From positions 28,213 to 92,212 of the IMG/VR virus record IMGVR_UViG_3300042330_000433: a stretch of 64,000 nt of DNA. One strand, 5' to 3'. Below, piece after piece: positions 54,156 to 61,886 of the stretch (positions are counted from its first letter, which is position 1; each line of letters opens with the position of its first letter). A model generated the notes under the pieces. That model made no database searches. It was not told the origin of the DNA and saw only the letters and a program-made list of their open reading frames with translations. Origin of the DNA: a virus. Position numbers and translations under genes: made by a program.

Positions 54156-54889
54156 TATTTTAAATTTTTTAATAATTCATTAAATGTAATTTTACAATTA
54201 AAATATTCAACATAAGAATTTGAAGAATTTTCAGCATAAGTATATGGATTATGATAAAATACATATTTATTAATAGTAGAGCATTTAGAATAATTAATTT
54301 TATTACTTTTAGATAATTTTATCAATTCTTTAAATACTTGATAAGTAGTACAATCAGGAAAATAATATTTACATATTAAATATATATCATCTAAACTACG
54401 TCTTCTACCTGTATCACATATAACTTTATTATTTTTATTAACTGTATTATAAATATCATTATATTCTTTAAAAAACTTTAATAAAAATCCATATAATGTA
54501 ATATCATGATTATACATTGATAAATTATATAATCCTTCTTTTTTAACTAAAGAATCACCATATTTATTTAATGCTAATTCAACATTGTTTAATACATCAG
54601 TTTTTTTTCTTAATTCTTTTAATTCTTTTTTAAGCTTAAGTTTTTCATAATTTGCACGAATATACCAATCATAAAAATCTTTTACAATATAAAAAGGTAA
54701 AGATAAAATAAGTAATGAAGGTATAAATATTATCGCACCTAAAAATATAATAGGTATAATTATAATATTTATAATACTTAATAATGTACCAGAATTTTCA
54801 CCAATTTTAGTAAATTCATCAATTGATAGAATTGGACCATCTTGAAATTTTTGTAGTTCTTTATATAACCACGTTTGTTTTATTTTCAT
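54155..54889 (-). CDS. Membrane protein with N-terminal hydrophobic segments
   Basis: A 244-residue protein. Residues about 35-75 make one or two membrane helices (IINIIIIPIIFLGAIIFIPSLLILSLPFYIV). A charged coiled coil follows (EKLKLKKELKELRKK), then a soluble domain with repeated Tyr and Asn (YCKYYFPDCTTYQVFKELIKL). No catalytic motif. The C-terminal domain probably faces the cytoplasm. Its role is unknown; it lies beside the remnants of a broken NAMPT gene, and a remnant frame runs into its start. Confidence 0.55.
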   Translation of the reverse strand: MKIKQTWLYKELQKFQDGPILSIDEFTKIGENSGTLLSIINIIIIPIIFLGAIIFIPSLLILSLPFYIVKDFYDWYIRANYEKLKLKKELKELRKKTDVLNNVELALNKYGDSLVKKEGLYNLSMYNHDITLYGFLLKFFKEYNDIYNTVNKNNKVICDTGRRRSLDDIYLICKYYFPDCTTYQVFKELIKLSKSNKINYSKCSTINKYVFYHNPYTYAENSSNSYVEYFNCKITFNELLKNLK

Positions 54890-54955
54890 TTTTTATTATT
54901 TTTACTAAATAATTTAAATCTTTATACACTTGTAATAAACCAGCTCTATCATCTA

Positions 54956-55440
54956 GTTATGTGCAAGGCTACGATTGCTTTTCAAAACAACCCATATTTT
55001 CAAGATACAACTCTACTGTTTCCCAACATACAAAATGGCGTTCTGAAATTTCTAAATTATATTTTAACGGACAACCTAAAGCACTATCATCAATCATTAA
55101 TTCAGCATAACTTTTTGGTGAAGTAGTCCAATTAAATTGTGTCGGATTTTTTTGAATACCATAAAGCGGAATGTCATTTTCTTTAAACCAATTTACCGCA
55201 TCGGTTAAAAATTTACCTGTTACATTTTGAATTGTTGGGTCAATAACTGGTTTTGCTTCTGTTCTATCAGAACGCATTGTAAATAATATTAATTGATGTC
55301 CGTTATCGGTCAATCTTTTTAATACTTTTTCAGCTCCGATACTTTTACCTACTTTTGGAAAATCGTGAGTTACACAAGTTCCGTCGAAATCAATGTTTAT
55401 AGTCATAAAATTTGTTTTAAAAACCCGCCCAGCACATAAC
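54956..55440. mobile_element. HAD gene cassette bounded by 9-bp inverted repeats
   Basis: GTTATGTGC at 54956-54964 and its exact complement GCACATAAC at 55432-55440 flank a gene of higher G+C than its neighbours. The DNA just outside the right end (AAGTGTTTTACGCCATTGTG) is also less AT-rich than the phage. The arms resemble the core of integron-type gene cassettes, though I cannot confirm an attC fold. The cassette has replaced the middle of a NAMPT gene. Confidence 0.5.
54969..55406 (-). CDS. HAD-superfamily phosphatase (BT0820-like), probably acquired
   Basis: A 145-residue protein starting at MTINIDFDGTC (ATG at 55406). The HAD nucleophile motif is IDFDGT; next comes LILFTMRSDR (motif II Ser/Thr area) and AELMIDDSALGCP (motif III/IV-like Asp residues). 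It resembles small Bacteroidota phosphatases acting on sugar or nucleoside phosphates. Its codons and base content differ from its neighbours, it ends with TAG, and it is framed by inverted repeats, all pointing to recent transfer from a bacterial chromosome. An upstream extension (MLCAGRVFK...) comes from the cassette end and is not likely translated. Confidence 0.75.
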   Translation of the reverse strand: MTINIDFDGTCVTHDFPKVGKSIGAEKVLKRLTDNGHQLILFTMRSDRTEAKPVIDPTIQNVTGKFLTDAVNWFKENDIPLYGIQKNPTQFNWTTSPKSYAELMIDDSALGCPLKYNLEISERHFVCWETVELYLENMGCFEKQS

Positions 55441-55626
55441 AAGTGTTTTACGCCATTGTGGGTTTAGGTTTAATATAAAATGTTGTAATCCAAAAACTAC
55501 TACACTTTCTACGCCTTCAATTCTACTTTTACGTGGTGTAAAATTAGAATATAATTTAGTCATTCCATCAGGATACATGACTTGATGATTAACTTTATAG
55601 CTATCAACTAATAATAATGGGTTCAT
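55417..55626 (-). pseudogene. Truncated nicotinamide phosphoribosyltransferase (NAMPT) 5' end
   Basis: MNPLLLVDSYKVNHQVMYPDG followed by TKLYSNFTPRKSR and VVFGLQHFI is the N-terminus of NAMPT/NadV, an NAD-salvage enzyme of about 480 residues carried by many large phages. After some 50 matching residues the frame enters the cassette end (LNPQWRKTLVMCWAGF) and stops. A short frame at about 54868-54955 (LDDRAGLLQVYKDLNYLVKI) on the other side of the cassette may be the gene's 3' end. The function is certainly lost. Confidence 0.75.
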
Positions 55627-55801
55627 ATTTTTTTTTATTTGTTTGTTCTTTAATTTCTAAATAATCACTAATTGCATGAATACTTGTACATATTCCTAAA
55701 TCATTATATATCAATTCTGATATGATAATAGGATTATCTACTTTATATTCATTTTTAATTAGGTCTATAGCCATTGCTAATTCAGAATATGGTTTTGACA
55801 T
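55604..55801 (-). CDS. Unknown 65-residue protein
   Basis: A small protein, mostly helical (YSELAMAIDLIKNEYKVDNP...ISELIYNDLG...HAISDYLEI). The pattern of two short helices and a conserved-looking turn may form a helix-turn-helix. Its stop overlaps the start of the broken NAMPT gene by 23 bases and it begins 1 base after the GIY-YIG gene. No family or function recognised. Confidence 0.5.
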   Translation of the reverse strand: MSKPYSELAMAIDLIKNEYKVDNPIIISELIYNDLGICTSIHAISDYLEIKEQTNKKKYEPIIIS

Positions 55802-55802
55802 T

Positions 55803-56351
55803 TTATTTTATTAAGTTAATAATTTTATTACATTCATTAATATATTCTTTATAATATTTGAAAGATGTTTTATTTTTTCTAGTCCCTTTTAATTTTCTAG
55901 ATAAATTGGAAGATGAAATATTGAAATTTTCTGCTACTTTTTTTACAGAAGGATAAATAATCATTGTGTTTAAATCAATAACTTCTTTAGACATACTTGA
56001 TAATTTTTTAATATTTCTTTTTTGTGAAATTTTCATTTTTTCAATAGTTTCTTCAGATAGTTTACCAGATTTATCATTTGTTTCTGTTAATCTACAATTT
56101 AATCCGTTTTTTCCTGTAGAATTATATAAATCTTGATAATATCTTTCTCTATTATTTAATTCAGATTCTTCACATTCTTCTAATATTTGAAACATATGAT
56201 TATTAAAACCATATTTTAAAAAAGAATGATACAATTTTATTTGTGTTTTACAACTTTTTAAAGAATAAATATAATATCTTTTTTCAATATTAATACTTTG
56301 TCCAATATAAATTTTATTTGAAGGAGAAGTTATTTTATAAATACCTATCAT
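55803..56351 (-). CDS. GIY-YIG homing endonuclease (copy 2), next to DNA polymerase
   Basis: A 182-residue endonuclease: MIGIYKITSPSNKIYIGQS (GIY...YIG, residues 3-17), RYYIYSLKSCK, and ERYYQDLYN, then a basic linker and a C-terminal NUMOD/HTH-like part (VIDLNTMIIYPSVKKVAENFN). Its ATG overlaps the polymerase stop (TAATG). Homing endonucleases often sit beside DNA polymerase genes, whose conserved sequence is a safe target. It is closely similar to the broken copy 3 at 61042-61678. Confidence 0.9.
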   Translation of the reverse strand: MIGIYKITSPSNKIYIGQSINIEKRYYIYSLKSCKTQIKLYHSFLKYGFNNHMFQILEECEESELNNRERYYQDLYNSTGKNGLNCRLTETNDKSGKLSEETIEKMKISQKRNIKKLSSMSKEVIDLNTMIIYPSVKKVAENFNISSSNLSRKLKGTRKNKTSFKYYKEYINECNKIINLIK

Positions 56352-58231
56352 TAAAATAAAGTTAATTGATTATTATTATTTAATTGATCTATTATTTTTT
56401 GAACAGAAGATATATAATATTTATAATTAATATTATAATCAATCCATTCTTTTTTTTCATAATTATTAAAAATTATTACACCTTCGCCAACATTAACATG
56501 TTGCATTGTACCAACACCATTTTTTTGTTTAAATAAATAAGGTGCATTTTTACTAAAATAATATCTATTAAGTTGTTGTTGTATTATTCCATTATGATAC
56601 ACTATAAAATCTTTAGATATTTTATTAGATTTACAATAATCATATATATGTAAATTATATTTATCAGGATTTGTAATAAAATCTTTAGGTTCAATATTAT
56701 TTACATAATAAGCATTTAAAGCTTTAGCAATTACTTGTTCGTTACAAGAATCTCCTAATGGAACTTCACGTCGATCATATTCATTAAATGGTAATTTAAA
56801 CATTCCTTTTCTTTTAATAGAATTTGATTCTGTTACAGCTAAATAATTATTAACATTAGAATATATTATTTTAGAATAATATTCATGTTCTAAATCTAAA
56901 TTAAAAAGTTTACAAGTTTCATCTAATAAAGATTGATATTTTCCAAGTTCTATTTTAGGAACAATCACTTCAATTCCATCTGTATTAGCACTTACAACCT
57001 GCCAATTATTAATAAGACATACTTCAATACACTTTGTTAAAATTAATTGTCCTATAAGTCTTAATTTCATTGCACCTTCTGGATAATATAACCAAGAATG
57101 TTCATTATCAAGTAAACCTGATGTTGAATTTAAAATAAGTTTAAGAAATAAATCTTTAGACTTGTTTTTTTCTTTTTTAGCAATTAATCTTTCATTTTTA
57201 ACATGTCTATATTTATTTAATACTTCAGGTTGTCTGATACAACCATAGTTTAACATTAAATTAGGATATAGTGAAGCAACATCTGAAGTAACAACTTGAT
57301 TAATATCATTAGTATAATATTGTTCATTATTGTTTACACTGTGTAGACCACCTATACCATAAGACAATTTAATAGAAGTATTATTAAAATTAACAATTAA
57401 ATCTTGACTAAAACTATTTGTTGAGTTACAAACATCTTTCCAAAGTTTTTGAAATATAGGTAATTGAAAATTAGGATTAAATTCTTTTAATAATTCACCT
57501 AATTGTAAAGTTGGTTTAGTGTATCTTTGTTTTCTTGCTTGATTTTTATCTAAATTTAAAGACTTACAATAATCATCTAACAAAGCTTCTGAAGCAATTT
57601 TAGGGGCATCCCAACTCCAACAATCTAATCCGTATTCTTTGACAATAGAACTTCTTAAATTAACTTCAGATTCCATTTCAGTTAATAATAATTCAGTAAT
57701 ACCTAAATCATGTACTTTATTGTAATGCCTTAATTTTGGTAAATCTTTAACAATTAATATAGTATCTGGTTTATAAGGTAGTTCTTGAATTGTGTCATAA
57801 CCTAATTGTACAGCTAATGATTTCAATGACATTTTTTTAGATATTCTAAGCATTTTAGACCAATAACAAAATAAATCTATTGATGTATATTGTTTTTTAT
57901 ACCATTTTGCTTTTTTAATATTATTATCATTAAAATCATCATTAATTAATTTGTCAGAAAATTGTTTTAATTTAATACAAACTTTGTTTAATGGTAGATT
58001 TTTAAAAATATTATAATTTAGAATTAAATGATTTAACACAACTTCATCATAATGCAAACCATTAAAAGATACTAAAAATCCTTTAAAAGTTGTCATATAT
58101 TGATAAATTTGTGCTAAATCATTATATTCTTCTGAAAGTTCATAAAATTTAATTTCTTTAGTATTAAAATTTTTAATACCTAAGCAAAAATAATTTTTAT
58201 AACATTCAATGTCTATTATGTGTTTATCCAT
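56351..58231 (-). CDS. Family B DNA polymerase
   Basis: A 626-residue polymerase with 3'-5' exonuclease. Exo I DIEC (7-10), Exo II FNGLHYDEVVL (56-66), Exo III YNKVHDLGITELL (about 170-181). Polymerase motif A SDVASLYP (316-323), motif B LKLILNSTSG (363-372) and motif C SANTDG (414-419), where the first Asp of the usual YxDTD is Asn. It is shorter than most family B enzymes; no terminal-protein or thumb extension can be named. It replicates the phage genome with the helicase and primase. A hairpin (about 58230-58260) lies just before the start codon. Confidence 0.85.
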   Translation of the reverse strand: MDKHIIDIECYKNYFCLGIKNFNTKEIKFYELSEEYNDLAQIYQYMTTFKGFLVSFNGLHYDEVVLNHLILNYNIFKNLPLNKVCIKLKQFSDKLINDDFNDNNIKKAKWYKKQYTSIDLFCYWSKMLRISKKMSLKSLAVQLGYDTIQELPYKPDTILIVKDLPKLRHYNKVHDLGITELLLTEMESEVNLRSSIVKEYGLDCWSWDAPKIASEALLDDYCKSLNLDKNQARKQRYTKPTLQLGELLKEFNPNFQLPIFQKLWKDVCNSTNSFSQDLIVNFNNTSIKLSYGIGGLHSVNNNEQYYTNDINQVVTSDVASLYPNLMLNYGCIRQPEVLNKYRHVKNERLIAKKEKNKSKDLFLKLILNSTSGLLDNEHSWLYYPEGAMKLRLIGQLILTKCIEVCLINNWQVVSANTDGIEVIVPKIELGKYQSLLDETCKLFNLDLEHEYYSKIIYSNVNNYLAVTESNSIKRKGMFKLPFNEYDRREVPLGDSCNEQVIAKALNAYYVNNIEPKDFITNPDKYNLHIYDYCKSNKISKDFIVYHNGIIQQQLNRYYFSKNAPYLFKQKNGVGTMQHVNVGEGVIIFNNYEKKEWIDYNINYKYYISSVQKIIDQLNNNNQLTLF

Positions 58232-58290
58232 ATGTTTAGTTTAAAGTGAGTCATACTTTAACTAATGGATTTTAAAAAATAATTACTAAC

Positions 58291-58533
58291 TTATTTTATA
58301 ATTATTGTACCTTCAATTAAACCAAAAGAAGATTTTTCATTAAAATAATATTTGTTGTCAATAGTATCTTTAGAAAGAATCCACAAACTAGTTTCTTTCC
58401 AAGTAGCATTTACAAAAATTCTATTTTCAGGTAAACTAATATTTTCAGTTCCGCCCCAATGTCTAGCTCTACTATTTTCTGTACAGCTGATTAATGTTAA
58501 AACTAACATTAAAATAAATAATATTTTTTTCAT
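58291..58533 (-). CDS. Small lipoprotein
   Basis: An 80-residue protein with a lipoprotein signal peptide: MKKILFILMLVLTLISC, with Cys17 after the lipobox LTLIS. The mature part (TENSRARHWGGTENISL...) is a short beta-rich domain. It would be anchored in the inner or outer membrane of the Bacteroidota host. Phage lipoproteins of this size are known to block superinfection by masking receptors (T5 Llp type), a possibility here. It lies 57 bases downstream of the polymerase start region and next to membrane genes. Confidence 0.7.
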   Translation of the reverse strand: MKKILFILMLVLTLISCTENSRARHWGGTENISLPENRIFVNATWKETSLWILSKDTIDNKYYFNEKSSFGLIEGTIIIK

Positions 58534-58534
58534 T

Positions 58535-58924
58535 TTATTTCCAAGTTATCATGGTACAATGCTTATTTTTAAAGTCTTTATACCAAATTTTAAATAAAGA
58601 ATCTTTTTTTTCTTTATATTTATAAGGTCTGTTAGTAATATAACTTGATATTTTATATACTATAACACTTACTATTATACAAAACCAAGCTAAAATACCC
58701 ATCATTTGAAAATCACTGATAAAACTTTCTTTATTAAATTCATACCAAAATAATAAAATTGGAGATATTAATGTAGTTAATAATAAACCACAAACTGTTA
58801 ATATGATTAAACATATTAATATTGCTTTAACACTTCCCCAAAAATAATCACATGTATTTGTAGGTTTGTAATCGTTAAATGTTAAATAAAACTTTAACCA
58901 TTTTGAATTTCTACTTAATTCCAT
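58535..58924 (-). CDS. Membrane protein, two transmembrane helices
   Basis: I choose the ATG at 58924 (129 residues, starting MELSRNSKWLKFYLTF) because it follows the upstream gene closely. Membrane helices lie at about residues 28-55 (AILICLIILTVCGLLLTTLISPILLFW) and 70-90 (MMGILAWFCIIVSVIVYKI). The C-terminus is basic. No enzyme motif is present. With its neighbours (61-residue membrane protein, lipoprotein) it forms a small envelope-gene group; a role in lysis or exclusion is possible but unproven. Confidence 0.55.
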   Translation of the reverse strand: MELSRNSKWLKFYLTFNDYKPTNTCDYFWGSVKAILICLIILTVCGLLLTTLISPILLFWYEFNKESFISDFQMMGILAWFCIIVSVIVYKISSYITNRPYKYKEKKDSLFKIWYKDFKNKHCTMITWK

Positions 58925-59096
58925 TTTTTCTTTTTTTAAACAATTTCTCCCAATAATTTTTTCGTTTACAATCTTCTGTTGATAAGTTAGAAGCATCTGT
59001 AAATATTATATATACAATTTGTAATATTTGACCAAGTAATAAAACTATTGCAAATACTAATAAACTATATAATAATATATCAAAGAAAGTTTTCAC
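58911..59096 (-). CDS. Small membrane protein
   Basis: A 61-residue protein with one hydrophobic helix (residues 5-33, ILLYSLLVFAIVLLLGQILQIVYIIF) and a basic tail. The tail overlaps the start of the next membrane gene by 14 bases. It resembles holin-like or other small membrane proteins, but no specific family can be named. Confidence 0.55.
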   Translation of the reverse strand: MKTFFDILLYSLLVFAIVLLLGQILQIVYIIFTDASNLSTEDCKRKNYWEKLFKKRKNGIK

Positions 59097-59551
59097 TATT
59101 CTTCAGTTTCTTCTTCTGGAGTTTCAACAATAACTTTACCAGCTTCTTGAAACGCACCAAAATATTCTTTAGTTAAAGAATCAACACCTTCAATTTTAGC
59201 AAACAATTTTGCAGCAGATTGGTTGAATTCTTTTTTCTTAGCAACTTCTAAAGCATCAAGTTTTTTTCTTTCTTCAGTTAAAGAATTGTTAAGAGCAACA
59301 TAACCTTTTAAAAGAGTTTTTAAACCTTCTTTAACTTCTTGTTTAGTTGCAGCACTTTCTTCAGCAAAAAGTTCTTTTACTAAATCATAAGTGTCATCAC
59401 CATCGTTATTTGACAATTTTACCTTTCTAACAGGTTTTAAATTTTCATCTCCTTTAACAATTGCTGTTAATTTTTTTACAGTTTGGTTAAATCCTTCTAA
59501 TACTTTTTTAGCTTCTTTACCTTGTTCTGCGTTTTGATCTTGTGTATTCAT
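59096..59551 (-). CDS. Unknown 151-residue, helical, acidic protein
   Basis: A highly charged helical protein: a Lys-rich first half (KKVLEGFNQTVKKLTAIVKGD) and Glu-rich ends (VETPEEETEE). The codon usage is somewhat richer in G+C than neighbours, as for a highly expressed protein. It may form a coiled coil. No domain recognised. It overlaps the downstream membrane gene by one base. Confidence 0.55.
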   Translation of the reverse strand: MNTQDQNAEQGKEAKKVLEGFNQTVKKLTAIVKGDENLKPVRKVKLSNNDGDDTYDLVKELFAEESAATKQEVKEGLKTLLKGYVALNNSLTEERKKLDALEVAKKKEFNQSAAKLFAKIEGVDSLTKEYFGAFQEAGKVIVETPEEETEE

Positions 59552-59560
59552 TTTGTTTTT

Positions 59561-60013
59561 TTAAAATGTTATTTGTTCTATTTTTTTGTAATCTACTACA
59601 TTATTAAGATTTTTAATTTCTGTAAAATCTTTAACTTTTAATGTTTCATCTATAATTGGATGCAAATCATTAAATTTTATGAAATCATAACTTTTAATAT
59701 AATCATTTAAATCTTTAGATAACTTACTTCTAAGAAGTTGATAATTATCTAAATTTAAATCAATATTAATTAATTTATGATTATAAACAGTACATACGGG
59801 ATAGTTTTTTCTAATGTATTCATTATACATTATCCATCCATATTTTTGTTTAAAAAATTTTGAAAAATATGTTCTAAATAAAGATAATCTATCATTATAG
59901 TCATCTTTTTTATCATTTATTTTCCAATTGTGTAATACTTTATTAACTTCTAATATAGTATTCTCGACAATAAACTGATAGTTACTATTGTCAAATGAAA
60001 CATTTTGTTCCAT
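59561..60013 (-). CDS. Unknown 150-residue protein
   Basis: An alpha-helical protein rich in Asn, Asp, Tyr and Lys (MEQNVSFDNSNYQFIVENT...). Segments FKQKYGWIMYNEYIRKNYP and LSKDLNDYIKSYDFIKF are amphipathic. No family recognised. It is 9 bases from the following gene and 5 bases from the small gene before it. Confidence 0.5.
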   Translation of the reverse strand: MEQNVSFDNSNYQFIVENTILEVNKVLHNWKINDKKDDYNDRLSLFRTYFSKFFKQKYGWIMYNEYIRKNYPVCTVYNHKLINIDLNLDNYQLLRSKLSKDLNDYIKSYDFIKFNDLHPIIDETLKVKDFTEIKNLNNVVDYKKIEQITF

Positions 60014-60018
60014 AATTT

Positions 60019-60192
60019 TTACAATTCAAAAGATATTGCACCTAAATCGTGCATGGTATCTTTAAATACTTCGTTAATCTGCTCTTGAGATCTTGCGCGA
60101 CCTTTTTCATTAACAAGTACTTGATTATTAATACCACTTACTTGTTTTGTACCATCAGCAAAGTGATAGGTTACAGTACTTAATTCGTTCAT
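60019..60192 (-). CDS. Small 57-residue protein
   Basis: An ATG at 60192 gives MNELSTVTYHFADGTKQVSG..., ending LGAISFEL at a stop at 60019-60021, just before the ATG of the next gene. It has protein-like composition and codon use, and the KGRARSQEQINEVFKD segment is a plausible helix. No family recognised. Confidence 0.6.
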   Translation of the reverse strand: MNELSTVTYHFADGTKQVSGINNQVLVNEKGRARSQEQINEVFKDTMHDLGAISFEL

Positions 60193-60221
60193 AAATTAAA
60201 TTTGTTATTAATTAGTTAAAA

Positions 60222-60298
60222 AACCTCTCTTACAGCGCTCCTATGGAATTACCCAATGGTCTGTCAGCAGGTATGCTTCAGGGTTTCTGAGAGAGGTT
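60222..60298 (-). ncRNA. Structured RNA with a four-way junction, terminator-like end
   Basis: A perfect 9-bp closing stem (AACCTCTCT/AGAGAGGTT on the - strand) encloses three arms: CAG-AAACC-CTG, AGCA-TACC-TGCT, and a long arm closed by CAG/CTG holding TGG-GTAATT-CCA. The closing stem is followed by TTTTTT, so it ends like a terminator. The topology resembles a cloverleaf, but there is no tRNA T loop. It fills most of the gap between the 108- and 57-residue genes. Confidence 0.45.
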
Positions 60299-60341
60299 AA
60301 ATTTATATAGATACTTTAAACCCTTGTTCTCTATATATATT

Positions 60342-60668
60342 TTATGCAGTTACAGCTACTCTAACTGCATTGACCGCATTAACTGCATTCACACGTAATG
60401 GAGATTTGATTTGTTGTTTAAAATCATTCCACATTTCCGTTCTTTGTTGTCTTGGTACAAGACTAATGTCTTCACCATTTTCATTTTTAGCAATCAAGTG
60501 ATTCATACTTTTTCTAAAAGCTAAAAATCTACCAATTTGTTTTTCTTTTACATCTCCGTGACGAACTTTTGTAGTTCTTGAGATAATTTCTTGGTCACCA
60601 TTAATAATGTGACATGTTGTAGCATTGTTTTTGTAGCTCCAACGAACTGATAATCCACCTAAATTCAT
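60342..60668 (-). CDS. Unknown 108-residue protein with NAV repeats
   Basis: A basic protein (MNLGGLSVRWSYKNNATTC...). Its end carries VNAVNAVNAV encoded by three near-identical 9-base units. The KVRHGDVKEKQIGRFLAFRKSMNHL part is strongly basic and could bind nucleic acid. The gene is richer in G+C than its neighbours. No family recognised. Confidence 0.6.
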   Translation of the reverse strand: MNLGGLSVRWSYKNNATTCHIINGDQEIISRTTKVRHGDVKEKQIGRFLAFRKSMNHLIAKNENGEDISLVPRQQRTEMWNDFKQQIKSPLRVNAVNAVNAVRVAVTA

Positions 60669-60702
60669 AATAATTAATTTTAATTGTTGTTTTTATTTTA
60701 TT

Positions 60703-60894
60703 TTATTTTTTGTTAGATGTATAATGTATCCATATAAATAATATGAATAATAACCAAAATACTAATATTCCTATTGGTAATAATATTGGACATAATACCC
60801 AGAACCAATTCCATTCAATGATATTTGTTAATTTTAAAAAAACAAATAATACTGTTAGAGCTAATAAAAACTCTGTGTCTAATTTAAATATCAT
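60703..60894 (-). CDS. Small membrane protein, two hydrophobic segments
   Basis: A 63-residue protein with hydrophobic stretches at about residues 8-26 (LLALTVLFVFLKLTNIIEW) and 32-55 (VLCPILLPIGILVFWLLFILFIW). The C-terminus (HYTSNKK) is basic and likely cytoplasmic. No family recognised. A small holin-like or exclusion protein is possible. Confidence 0.5.
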   Translation of the reverse strand: MIFKLDTEFLLALTVLFVFLKLTNIIEWNWFWVLCPILLPIGILVFWLLFILFIWIHYTSNKK

Positions 60895-60920
60895 AATTTT
60901 TATTTTTAATTGTTAGTTTG

Positions 60921-61025
60921 TGACCAATGCAGACTCGAACTGCACTTCCGTTCCATTCTAATAGAGCATATAAATTTGGACAATATATACTTCTAAACCA
61001 GAGAGGTTACTCATACCTTTGGTCG
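60921..61025 (-). tRNA. tRNA-like element D, enlarged middle
   Basis: A 105-base element. Acceptor CGACCAA/TTGGTCA (6 bp plus a C-A mismatch at 1-72), a perfect T arm (TGCAG, loop TTCGAGT, CTGCA), a D-like arm (AGGT, 7-base loop, ACCT), and a 7-bp hairpin GTATATA/TATATGC with an 11-base loop containing GTC. The region is about 30 bases longer than a normal tRNA and no canonical anticodon loop can be drawn. Confidence 0.45.
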
Positions 61026-61041
61026 GTATTGTTAAGAAATT

Positions 61042-61678
61042 TTATAAATATTTAAAAGTTGTATTATTTTTATGATATGTTTTATTAGGATTTAATTTAC
61101 CTAATAAAGTATAATAATTTATATTAAATATTTCTGAAACTTCTTTTACTGAATTGTAAACTATATTAGTATCAGTATTAATTACTTTTTTACAAACATA
61201 TTTATTAGTTTCATTTTTTTTTAAATTTTGTATTTAAACCATTTTTTATTTTTCTTTTATATATTTTATTTAAAGAATTTTTATTTCTAGTATTGATCAT
61301 TTTTTGGATAGATTCTTCAGATAATGATTTATAAATTCTTTTAGATAATTTTAAACCTTTACTAATTTTTAATTTAGTTTCTTCAGATAATTTACCCGAT
61401 TTATCATCAGTATTTGTTAATTTACAATTTAAACCAATATTTAAAACATCATAATAATCTTGATAATATCTTTCTTTTTCATTTAATTCTTTAATATCAC
61501 ATTCTTCAATTATTTCAAATTGATGATTTTCAACACCGTATTTTAAAAATGAACGATATAATACAGTTTGTTTTTTACATTCTAAAGATTTATATTTTTT
61601 AATTCTTTTTTCATAATTAATTGTTTGTCCTATATAAATTTTATTACTAGGACTTGTTATTTTATATATTCCTATCAT
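61042..61678 (-). pseudogene. GIY-YIG homing endonuclease (copy 3), frameshifted
   Basis: The endonuclease domain starts at ATG 61678 (MIGIYKITSPSNKIYIGQT, then the RYYQDYYD region) and ends early at NTKFKKK. Removing one A from the A9 run near 61213-61221 extends the frame through KKNETNKYVCKKVINTDTNIV and YNSVKEVSEIFN, the NUMOD/HTH domain, to a stop at 61042-61044. The gene is therefore broken by one base or read with slippage. It is closely similar to copy 2. Confidence 0.8.
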
Positions 61679-61794
61679 AATTATTGTATTTGATTCATAA
61701 TACGAATTGATAAAAATAAAAAAAAACTGAAGGATATAACTAAATATACCCTCCAGCAACTAACTAAAATAAACTATTATGAAAATCTATTTGA

Positions 61795-61862
61795 GCTGGT
61801 AGAGGGAGTCGAACCCCACTCAATACTAATGAAAGCATTCAGAACATTCTCATTGTACCAGT
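61795..61862 (-). tRNA. tRNA-like element E
   Basis: A 68-base element. Acceptor ACTGGTA/TACCAGC (6 bp plus an A-C mismatch), T loop TTCGACT on a GGGG/CCCT stem (one G-U). The middle can form one long imperfect hairpin (AATGAGAATG/TGCTTTCATT) with a seven-base loop TTCTGAA. That loop has the canonical U33 and would give anticodon CTG, but no D arm can be drawn. Confidence 0.45.
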
Positions 61863-61886
61863 CACTCGAAAGAGTATTTTAATAGT

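Noticed and set aside
58230-58260. Terminator at the polymerase start (AGTTTAAAGT...ACTTTAACT)
   Set aside because: The stem has a bulge and no T run follows on the - strand; it is more likely a weak structure at the start codon.
60222-60298. Calling the 60.2-kb structure a tRNA because it is about 73 bases inside the stem
   Set aside because: Neither strand has a T loop or usable anticodon loop; only the four-way topology matches.
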